The notes beneath the pieces were generated by a model. That model saw nothing but the letters and a program-made list of their open reading frames with translations, had not been told where the DNA came from and made no database searches. From the NCBI GenBank assembly GCA_030054015.1, contig JASGCR010000166.1, forward strand, positions 1 through 5,318: 5,318 nt of DNA. The letters are read 5' to 3'. The translations under genes were made by a program, and so were the position numbers. Positions 1 through 5,318 of this stretch are shown piece by piece. Origin of the DNA: Candidatus Symbiobacter sp. Lineage in GTDB: Bacteria; Pseudomonadota; Alphaproteobacteria; Elsterales; Elsteraceae. How positions within the stretch are numbered: the first letter of the stretch is position 1; the number at the start of each line of letters is the position of its first letter.

Positions 1-39
1 GCCGCTTTCACTTACGCGGCGACGCTCAGAATGACACTC

Positions 40-108
40 CGACTACTTGTTCAGACCTTCCTAAAGAAGGGGGGGGGTAAATAAATTTTCGACTTATTCA
101 GACCTTCC
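40..108 (+). repeat. Intergenic repeat element, left copy, with a G9 tract
   Basis: An imperfect direct repeat (40-61 and 90-108) shares CGACT and an exact TTCAGACCTTCC. Between its copies lie a small hairpin CCTTC-CTAAA-GAAGG (56-70) and a run of nine G (69-77). The order CCTTCCTAA, GAAGGGGGGG, CGACTTATTCA matches a similar region at the right end of the window on the opposite strand, so this looks like one copy of a dispersed element. The adjoining bases 1-39 hold a 5-bp GCCGC/GCGGC palindrome (1-20) and no gene that I can support. Confidence 0.55.
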
Positions 109-147
109 AAAAATAATTGTCGCGGGATATGGCAACATGAGCGACGG

Positions 148-180
148 AAAAACTGATCGCGGCGGCACGTTGCCGCTCAG
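148..180 (-). terminator. Probable intrinsic terminator overlapping the nrdJ stop codon
   Basis: Right after the TGA, the minus strand forms a perfect 6-bp GC-rich stem, GCGGCA-ACG-TGCCGC (176 to 162). CTGA, which contains the stop codon, can also pair with TCAG at 156-153, which directly precedes a run of five T (152-148). The extended stem needs a five-base bulge on its 3' side, so this is a plausible but imperfect intrinsic terminator. Confidence 0.5.
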
Positions 181-3100
181 CTGCAGCCGGTGGTGCCGCC
201 ACAGGTTTCGCACTTTAAACAGGTGCCATTCCTGACCAGGGTGAAATTGCCGCATTCATTGCAACAAGAGCCCTCGTAACCCTTTAACCGTGCGATGCTG
301 GCGGCGTCGCTGCGGCTGGGGGCGGCGGAAACGGAAGCAACCGAAGCGGAAGCGGGGACAACCGAAGCACGTGCCGTCATGCGCGGCGGGGTGGGGGCGG
401 TCAGATGATCATCATTTTCAGTGCCGCCCACGCCATGCCCGCCGTCGCCATTCCCCCCATTCCCATTGGGATTTGACGAGGGGGCCAGGCGTGAACGCAC
501 ATAGCCGGTTGAGACACGCTGCATCGCCGCCTGCGCCATTTGCACCGCCGGCAAAACCGGCAAACTTTCCTGTTGATCGCCGTGACCGACCGTATCGGGG
601 GCCAAATCCGACGGGTTGGCATGGAGCAAATCTTCACGCCCCAAATAGGAAATCGCCAATTCGCGGAAAATATAATCGAGAATCGACGTCGCCATTTTAA
701 TCGCTTCGTTGCCCTGTACCGTGCCAGCCGGCTCGAAACGGGTGAAGGTAAAGGCCTCGACAAATTCATCCAGCGGCACGCCATATTGCAAGCCCAGCGA
801 AATCGCAATGGCAAAATTATTCATCAAACTGCGGAAGGCCGCGCCTTCTTTGTGCATATCGATGAAGATTTCACCGAGACGGCCATCCTCATATTCCCCG
901 GTGCGGAGATAAACCTTGTGGCCGCCAACAATCGCCTTTTGGGTATAACCCTTGCGGCGGGTGGGCATCGAGCGGCGGGTGGCGGCATAAATGACCCGCT
1001 CGCGTTCAATGATTTTCTCGACCACGTGCGGAATGGCTTTTTCGACGAATTTCTCGGCTAAAATGCGGGATTTTTCGCCATTGGCCAAACCGGCCAATTC
1101 CTCGACCAAATCCTCGGCTTCGTCCACATCATCGACCAAGCCCGCCGCCAAAGGTTGCGACAATTTCGAGCCATCGCGGTACAAGGCATTGGCTTTGATG
1201 CCCAAACGCCAAGACAATAAATAAGCCGCCTGGCAATCCGCAATTGTCGCCTGGTTGGGCATGTTGATGGTTTTGGAAATAGCCCCAGAGATAAAGCTTT
1301 GGGCGGCGGCCATCATGGTGATGTGGGCATCGACCGATAAATAACGTGTGCCAATCCGCCCGCAGGGGCTGGCGCAATCAAACACCGGCAAATCTTGGGG
1401 TTTAAGACCGGGCGCGCCCTCTAACGTCATGGCCCCACAGCAATAAAGATTAGCGGCTTCGATCTCGGCTTTGCTGAAGCCCAAAGCGGCCAAAACATCC
1501 AATTTGTCATCGGATAATTGCGCCGCCGACAAGTTTAGACGTTCGCGGCAAAATTCCTCCCCCAAACTCCATTTGTTAAAGGCAAAGCGTATGTCAAAGG
1601 CACTCGCCAAACTGGATTCCAAAGTCGCCAATTTATCGGCGGTAAAGCCTTTGGCGGTCAGGGATTTATGATTAATGCCGGGCGCGTTGGCTAAACTGGC
1701 GGTACCCACGGCATAGCGGATGATTGCCTCAATCTGTCCCGTGCTGTACCCCAAACGTTGGAGGGCTTGCGGCACCACGCGGTTGATGATTTTGAAATAA
1801 CCCCCGCCCGCCAGTTTTTTGAATTTCACCAGGGCGAAATCGGGTTCGATGCCGGTGGTGTCGCAATCCATCACCAGCCCAATCGTGCCGGTGGGGGCGA
1901 TGACCGAGACCTGGGCATTGCGATAGCCATGTTGCTCGCCCAATGCCAGGGCTTCGTCCCAGGCGGTTCTGGCGGCTTGGGCTAAGTTTGCGCCGAGGGC
2001 GGATTTTTTCAATTTTTTCACATCAAGCGGCACCGGCGGGATGGTCAGGCCTTCATAACCGCCAAGATCGTTTTTAACCGTTGTGACCGCACCGCCCTTT
2101 ATTTGCGGCGTTGCGACCGCACCGCCGTTATTTTGCGCCGTTGCTGTCGCAACGCCCTTATTTTGCGCCGTTGCGACCGCAACGCCCTTTATTTGCGCCG
2201 TTGCTGTCGCAACGCCGTGCGCCGCGCGGCGGTGGTTGCGAATAACCCGCAGCATATCCTCGCGGTTTTCGCCATAGCCAGGAAAGGCCCCCAATCCGGC
2301 GGCCATCTCGGCCGAGGTGCGATAAGACCCGCCCGTCATCAAGGCCGTAATTGCCCCGCACAAAGCGCGGGCTTCCTCGCTGTCATAAGGTATCGCCAAA
2401 TCCATCAGCAAGCCGCCAATATTGGCATAGCCCAACCCCAAGGTGCGGAATTTCCACGATAACTCGGCAATTTCGCGTGAGGGGAATTGCGCCATCAACA
2501 CGGCGATTTCTAAGACCATGGTCCAGAGCCGCACCGCATGGTTAAAGCCATCAACATCGAACGCGCCCGTTGCGGCATCGCGGAAAGTCAGCAAATTCAA
2601 TGAGGCCAGATTACACGCCGTGTCGTCCAAAAACATATATTCGGAACAGGGGTTTGACGCATTGATCCGCCCCGATTGCGGGCAGGTGTGCCATTCATTA
2701 ATGGTTGAGTCAAATTGCAGGCCGGGATCGGCGCAGCTCCAGGCGGCATAGGCGATTTTTTCCCAAATCTCGCGGGCTTTCATGGTCTTGACGGTTTTGC
2801 CGCCGATCCGCGTGGTCAGATGCCAATCTTTATCGCCCTCAACCGCCGCCAGAAATTCGTTGGTCACCCGCACCGAATTGTTGGAATTTTGACCCGATAC
2901 GGTCAAATAGGCCTCGCTGTCCCAATCTGTATCATATTCCGGGAACACCATGTGGTCATAGCCTTGCCGCGCCAATTGCAAAGCCCGTTGCAAGACATTT
3001 TCTGGCACCTGGTTGCGGCGGGCATTTTTAATCGCCGATTTAAGGGCAGGATTGCGTTTGGGGTCAAAATTATCATCCTGGTCGCCACCCGCCGCCGCGG

Positions 3101-4151
3101 ATTCACAAGCGGCAAACACGGCATCAATGGCGGATTTCACGCTTTTCGAGCCGGAGACCAGGGCCGCCACTTTTTGTTCCTCGATCACTTTCCAATCGAT
3201 AAATTCGACAATATCGGGATGATCAACATCCACCACCACCATTTTGGCGGCGCGGCGGGTGGTGCCGCCGGATTTGATCGCCCCCGCCGCGCGGTCACCG
3301 ATTTTGAGGAAACTCATAAGGCCGGATGACCGCCCGCCGCCGGATAATTTTTCGTTCGCCCCGCGCAGGCGGGAAAAATTGCTGCCGGTGCCGGAACCAT
3401 ATTTGAATAATCGCGCCTCGCGCACCCATAAATCCATAATCCCGCCCGGATTGACCAAATCATCCGCGACCGATTGGATAAAACAGGCATGGGGTTGCGG
3501 CCTTTCATAGGCGGATTCCGAGGCCAGCACCTGGCCGGTTACATCATCGACATAATAATGCCCCTGGGCCGGGCCATCAATGCCATAGGCCCAATGCAGC
3601 CCGGTATTAAACCATTGCGGCGAATTGGGGGCGGCCATTTGACGGGCCAGCATATAACAATTTTCATCGTGAAAGGCCAGGGCATCTTCTTCGCTGGCGA
3701 AATAGCCAGCTTTCCAGCCCCAATAAGTCCAGCATCCCACCAGGCGGTTAAATACTTGGCGGGCATCGGTTTCGCCCCCGGTTTTCGCATCGCCGGATTT
3801 CGCATCGGCGGTTTTCACATCGGCGGATTTCGCATCGGCGGATTTCGCATCGGTGTTTTTTGCTTTCGAGAAGGGGGCCGCAACCGAGCGTTGCAACCAG
3901 ACCGGCACCCCGGGCTCGGCGATTTTGGTCAAAGCGGTGGGTACCCCGGCGCGGCGGAAATATTTTTGCGCCAAAATATCGGCGGCCACTTGGCTCCAAT
4001 TGGCGGGAACTTGAAGATTCTTGAGCGAAAAGACCACCGAGCCATCGGGATTGCGAATTTCCGAGGCGGTGGCACGGAATTCGATTGTTTCATAGGGGCT
4101 TTGCCCAGCTTGGGTGTAATAGCGGGCAAATTTCAAACCTTTTTTCGACAT
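177..4151 (-). CDS. nrdJ: Vitamin B12-dependent (class II) ribonucleotide reductase NrdJ
   Basis: Cytoplasmic enzyme that reduces ribonucleotides to deoxyribonucleotides, using adenosylcobalamin to form a cysteine thiyl radical. The product is 1324 residues. Visible motifs are HACFIQSV (first redox cysteine, C223), GSGTGSNFSRLRG (252-264), the active-site N500/C502/E504 in NPCSE, DTACNLASLNL (second redox cysteine, C513) and APTGTIGLVMDCDTTGIEP (752-770). A TSCPD-type domain follows at about 1050-1170, then a Gly/Asn/Ala/Ser-rich linker (about 1222-1285) and a cysteine ribbon with C1296, C1297, C1300, C1311, C1314, C1317 and C1323. I recognise no ATP-cone. The frame is open up to an ATG at 4367, but MSKKGLKF at 4151 begins the part resembling other NrdJ proteins and has GGAA 8 bases upstream. 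Alphaproteobacterial homologues are, from memory, about 1200-1270 residues; the excess matches two in-frame repeat arrays at residues 100-124 and 646-695. Family assignment is very secure; the start is likely. Confidence 0.97.
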   Translation of the reverse strand: MSKKGLKFARYYTQAGQSPYETIEFRATASEIRNPDGSVVFSLKNLQVPANWSQVAADILAQKYFRRAGVPTALTKIAEPGVPVWLQRSVAAPFSKAKNTDAKSADAKSADVKTADAKSGDAKTGGETDARQVFNRLVGCWTYWGWKAGYFASEEDALAFHDENCYMLARQMAAPNSPQWFNTGLHWAYGIDGPAQGHYYVDDVTGQVLASESAYERPQPHACFIQSVADDLVNPGGIMDLWVREARLFKYGSGTGSNFSRLRGANEKLSGGGRSSGLMSFLKIGDRAAGAIKSGGTTRRAAKMVVVDVDHPDIVEFIDWKVIEEQKVAALVSGSKSVKSAIDAVFAACESAAAGGDQDDNFDPKRNPALKSAIKNARRNQVPENVLQRALQLARQGYDHMVFPEYDTDWDSEAYLTVSGQNSNNSVRVTNEFLAAVEGDKDWHLTTRIGGKTVKTMKAREIWEKIAYAAWSCADPGLQFDSTINEWHTCPQSGRINASNPCSEYMFLDDTACNLASLNLLTFRDAATGAFDVDGFNHAVRLWTMVLEIAVLMAQFPSREIAELSWKFRTLGLGYANIGGLLMDLAIPYDSEEARALCGAITALMTGGSYRTSAEMAAGLGAFPGYGENREDMLRVIRNHRRAAHGVATATAQIKGVAVATAQNKGVATATAQNNGGAVATPQIKGGAVTTVKNDLGGYEGLTIPPVPLDVKKLKKSALGANLAQAARTAWDEALALGEQHGYRNAQVSVIAPTGTIGLVMDCDTTGIEPDFALVKFKKLAGGGYFKIINRVVPQALQRLGYSTGQIEAIIRYAVGTASLANAPGINHKSLTAKGFTADKLATLESSLASAFDIRFAFNKWSLGEEFCRERLNLSAAQLSDDKLDVLAALGFSKAEIEAANLYCCGAMTLEGAPGLKPQDLPVFDCASPCGRIGTRYLSVDAHITMMAAAQSFISGAISKTINMPNQATIADCQAAYLLSWRLGIKANALYRDGSKLSQPLAAGLVDDVDEAEDLVEELAGLANGEKSRILAEKFVEKAIPHVVEKIIERERVIYAATRRSMPTRRKGYTQKAIVGGHKVYLRTGEYEDGRLGEIFIDMHKEGAAFRSLMNNFAIAISLGLQYGVPLDEFVEAFTFTRFEPAGTVQGNEAIKMATSILDYIFRELAISYLGREDLLHANPSDLAPDTVGHGDQQESLPVLPAVQMAQAAMQRVSTGYVRSRLAPSSNPNGNGGNGDGGHGVGGTENDDHLTAPTPPRMTARASVVPASASVASVSAAPSRSDAASIARLKGYEGSCCNECGNFTLVRNGTCLKCETCGGTTGCS
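2067..2216 (-). repeat. In-frame 30-bp tandem repeat inside nrdJ (about five units)
   Basis: Units of 30 bp begin at 2080, 2110, 2140 and 2170, with a partial unit at 2200. Encoded peptides are GVATATAQIK, GVAVATAQNK, GVATATAQNN, GGAVATPQIK and the degenerate GGAVTTVKND (residues 646-695). Each unit starts with a small palindrome such as GTTGCG-AC-CGCAAC or GTTGC-TGTC-GCAAC, and the 17 bases at 2140-2156 recur exactly at 2200-2216, so a 60-bp higher-order period is visible. The array sits between RVIRNHRRAAH and YEGLTIPPVP, where related reductases have a short linker. It is clearly real as a repeat; any function is unknown. Confidence 0.95.
3780..3854 (-). repeat. In-frame 15-bp tandem repeat inside nrdJ (five units)
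   Basis: Five consecutive 15-bp units, with typical plus-strand unit GATTTCGCATCGGCG, differ from each other at only a few positions. In the nrdJ frame they encode TDAKS-ADAKS-ADVKT-ADAKS-GDAKT (residues 100-124), an alternating charged, lysine- and aspartate-rich linker. It lies between the N-terminal domain, which ends near WLQRSVA, and the catalytic segment starting ETDARQVFNRL. Because the unit is a multiple of three, gain or loss of copies would keep the frame. Its near-identity suggests recent slippage expansion. Confidence 0.95.
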
Positions 4152-4159
4152 GACGATAT

Positions 4160-4163
4160 TTCC
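4160..4163 (-). promoter_or_regulatory. Ribosome binding site of nrdJ (supports the 4151 start)
   Basis: Read on the minus strand, GGAA lies 8 bases before the ATG at 4151, in the context AACGGAAATATCGTC. It is a short Shine-Dalgarno match, but its spacing is good and it supports MSKKGLKF as the N-terminus rather than the upstream in-frame ATG at 4367. Confidence 0.5.
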
Positions 4164-4203
4164 GTTTAAGTTGAATAACCGAAGCCGATCTTTGCCAAAA
4201 TTT

Positions 4204-4262
4204 GGTACCAATTGGCCCCCAATTGCCAATAGGGTACGAATTGGGTACGAATTGGCAATTGG
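4204..4262 (-). repeat. Nested direct and inverted repeats in the nrdJ leader
   Basis: A perfect 12-bp inverted repeat, CCAATTGCCAAT (4219-4230) and ATTGGCAATTGG (4251-4262), encloses a 20-base loop. Overlapping it, GGGTACGAATTGG occurs twice (4232-4244 and 4243-4255) with an 11-bp period, and a third near copy GGTACCAATTGG lies at 4204-4215. The block is 68-111 bases upstream of the nrdJ start. It could form an RNA hairpin in the leader or serve as a phased protein-binding site. It has no T tract, so a terminator is unlikely. Confidence 0.7.
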
Positions 4263-4373
4263 ACAAAATTCGCTCTGACGGCGTGAACCCGATTGATTAA
4301 TTCCCCGTGCTTTCAAGGCCGTAATCGCCATTGAGCAGATTGCATCTGAACAATGTGAGCAAACCACGTGAAA

Positions 4374-4420
4374 TTACAAGATTTTGTGGTTTTTGTTGCG
4401 ACAACCACCATCCATAGTGG
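4374..4420 (-). promoter_or_regulatory. Candidate NrdR-box pair upstream of nrdJ
   Basis: Two 16-bp partly palindromic sites, read on the minus strand as CCACTATGGATGGTGG (4420-4405) and CCACAAAATCTTGTAA (4389-4374), each match the NrdR consensus acaCwAtATaTwGtgt at 11 of 16 positions by my count. Their starts are 31 bp apart, about three helical turns, as in known paired NrdR boxes. The second site keeps all of the strongly conserved bases. NrdR is the zinc-finger/ATP-cone repressor of ribonucleotide reductase genes; a site here would repress nrdJ. A TGTAAT resembling a -10 element overlaps the second box (4378-4373), but I see no convincing -35. Confidence 0.5.
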
Positions 4421-4441
4421 GAACTCTAACGTGAGGGCAAT

Positions 4442-4470
4442 TTTTTGTCAAGCGATTTGGTTGACAAAAA
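4442..4470 (-). terminator. Inverted repeat just after thiE, possible terminator
   Basis: TTTTTGTCAA (4442-4451) and TTGACAAAAA (4461-4470) form a perfect 10-bp stem with a 9-base loop, beginning 1 base after the thiE stop codon. Location fits a transcription end. However, the stem is AT-rich and on the thiE strand it is followed by ATT rather than a long T run, so it is not a canonical intrinsic terminator and may act as an RNA-stabilising hairpin or protein site instead. Confidence 0.4.
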
Positions 4471-4471
4471 T

Positions 4472-5137
4472 TTAATCCGTATGCCGCCGCCGTGCCGCCG
4501 CGATGGCCTCATTCATGGCTTTGACGGCGGCTTTGGGGCCGGTTTCGGCATAAAATACGGCGGAAATGACGGCGACGAAATCGGCCCCGGCCGCAACCAA
4601 AGCGGGAACATTATGCGGGAAAATGCCACCAATCGCCACGACCGGCACGGTCATGATGTCGCTCCACCAGGTTAAAATTTCTGGCTTGGGTTTGCCTTTG
4701 GCGATTTTGGCGGTGGTGGGGTAAAAGGCACCAAAGGCCACATAATCCGCCCCTTGCTCGGCGGCGGTGATGGCCTTATCGCGCGAATCGTGGCAGGTCA
4801 CGCCGATGATTTTATCCGGCCCCATTAATGCCCGCGCGGCGGCGTATTTCATGTCGTCCTGGCCAATATGCGCCCCGTCACACCCCATCGCCGCCGCCAA
4901 ATCCGGGCGGTCATTGACCAAAAACGCCACGTCATAGCGATGGGCAATCGGCATTAAGCGGGCAATGGCGCGTTTGACCTCGTCATCCGCGGCGTTTTTT
5001 AAGCGCAATTGCACCACCGCAACATCGCCGCCATCAAACGCCTGGGTTAATTGATCAGCGAATTTTTCCAGCTCAATTTGCGGCGGGGTGACCAGATATA
5101 ATCGACAGGGGATTGGTTCTGATTGTGGTTCATTCAT
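4472..5137 (-). CDS. thiE: Thiamine-phosphate synthase ThiE
   Basis: Cytoplasmic TIM-barrel enzyme that couples HMP-pyrophosphate with thiazole phosphate to give thiamine phosphate. The product is 221 residues, a normal full length. Family motifs appear in order: VVQLRLK (41-47; pyrimidine and pyrophosphate binding), VNDR (74-77), HIGQDD (90-95; with D76 the metal-binding region), IGVTCHD (111-117), GAFYPTTAK (136-144), VAIGGI (167-172) and GADFVAVISAVF (184-195). Some positions differ from the usual consensus: T114 where serine is common, A143 where the TxTK loop usually has its second threonine, and F187 where glycine is common. The start at 5137 leaves only about 11 residues before the first barrel strand, and a weak GGTG lies 7 bases upstream. 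nrdJ follows on the same strand after 320 bases, so co-transcription is not obvious. Paralogues of the ThiE/TenI family are the main alternative; the intact QLRxK and NDR motifs favour true ThiE. Confidence 0.93.
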   Translation of the reverse strand: MNEPQSEPIPCRLYLVTPPQIELEKFADQLTQAFDGGDVAVVQLRLKNAADDEVKRAIARLMPIAHRYDVAFLVNDRPDLAAAMGCDGAHIGQDDMKYAAARALMGPDKIIGVTCHDSRDKAITAAEQGADYVAFGAFYPTTAKIAKGKPKPEILTWWSDIMTVPVVAIGGIFPHNVPALVAAGADFVAVISAVFYAETGPKAAVKAMNEAIAAARRRHTD

Positions 5138-5180
5138 AATTATACACCGTTTTTAATGGAATTCGTACTTTGCTTTCCGG

Positions 5181-5290
5181 CCTGGTTAGGGGAGGGGTGA
5201 GTAAGTCGTACTGACCCCCCCTTCCTGCTTAGGAAGGGGGGGAAAGCGACGCTTGAGGCGCGAAAGCCCTTAGCGGAGCTAGGGGGGGTT
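5181..5290 (-). repeat. Intergenic repeat element, right copy, with a 12-bp palindrome
   Basis: CCCCCCCTTCCT (5215-5226) and AGGAAGGGGGGG (5231-5242) form a perfect 12-bp stem around a GCTT loop. On the minus strand this is followed by CGACTTACTCA (5208-5198) and CCCTCCCC, the same order of blocks as in the left flank of the window. A second small palindrome, TAGC-GGA-GCTA, lies at 5271-5281 between CCCT and a run of seven G. The 181 bases upstream of thiE otherwise show no gene and no clear promoter. Most likely a dispersed non-coding repeat. Confidence 0.6.
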
Positions 5291-5318
5291 GGTGAGATTG
5301 AAAATCTATTTCGAATCA

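Noticed and set aside
137..231. Small plus-strand open frame starting ATGAGCGACGG
   Set aside because: It overlaps the conserved cysteine ribbon of NrdJ and the probable terminator, and has no convincing ribosome binding site.
540..1061. Long plus-strand open frames opposite nrdJ, such as this one and 3474-4169
   Set aside because: They lie wholly antisense to a confidently identified gene, translate to no recognisable protein, and arise from its codon composition.
2080..2217. The 30-bp repeats with palindromes as a CRISPR array
   Set aside because: The units are contiguous with no unique spacers, and they are read in frame within nrdJ between conserved blocks.
4386..4408. GTGGTT/AACCAC inverted repeat between thiE and nrdJ
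   Set aside because: Only 6 bp with an 11-base loop and largely within the candidate NrdR-box region; not separable from that signal.
4152..4471. Possible cobalamin riboswitch ahead of the B12-dependent reductase
   Set aside because: I looked for the B12-box consensus (AGYCMGGAgACCkGCC-like) on the nrdJ strand and found no match; the hairpins present do not resemble the riboswitch core.
5139..5144. A perfect TATAAT on the minus strand, one base before the thiE start codon
   Set aside because: Transcription from it would begin inside or after the start codon, no -35 lies at the right distance, and there is no later in-frame start that keeps the first barrel strand. Probably chance.

Overview
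The window is a short chromosomal stretch with two genes, both on the minus strand: a cobalamin-dependent (class II) ribonucleotide reductase, nrdJ, and upstream of it thiamine-phosphate synthase, thiE. The long NrdJ form with a C-terminal TSCPD domain and cysteine ribbon, together with the style of the ThiE sequence, points to an alphaproteobacterium of moderate GC. Genus and order cannot be read from the sequence.

Layout from left to right: 1-176 is a non-coding region with repeat fragments, a G9 tract and a probable nrdJ terminator; 177-4151 is nrdJ, read right to left; 4152-4471 is a 320-base intergenic region; 4472-5137 is thiE; 5138-5318 is a non-coding region with a very stable palindrome and repeat-like sequence. 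The two flanking regions share three short sequence blocks in the same order but on opposite strands, so they look like two diverged copies of one dispersed intergenic repeat. I see no RNA gene, CRISPR array, transposase or complete insertion sequence.

nrdJ makes deoxyribonucleotides with adenosylcobalamin and no oxygen requirement; thiE joins the two halves of thiamine phosphate. They do not share a pathway. The region between them holds a candidate pair of NrdR boxes 31 bp apart, the spacing seen in known nrd promoters, and a nested set of direct and inverted repeats in the nrdJ leader. Together these suggest that nrdJ has its own regulated promoter rather than being read through from thiE.

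The oddest feature is within nrdJ. Two separate in-frame tandem arrays, five 15-bp units and about five 30-bp units, add about 25 and 50 residues of low-complexity peptide at two places where relatives have short linkers. All catalytic motifs around them are intact. I did not find a multi-gene system that looks undescribed; the interest lies in the repeat-expanded reductase, its probable regulation and the flanking repeat family.
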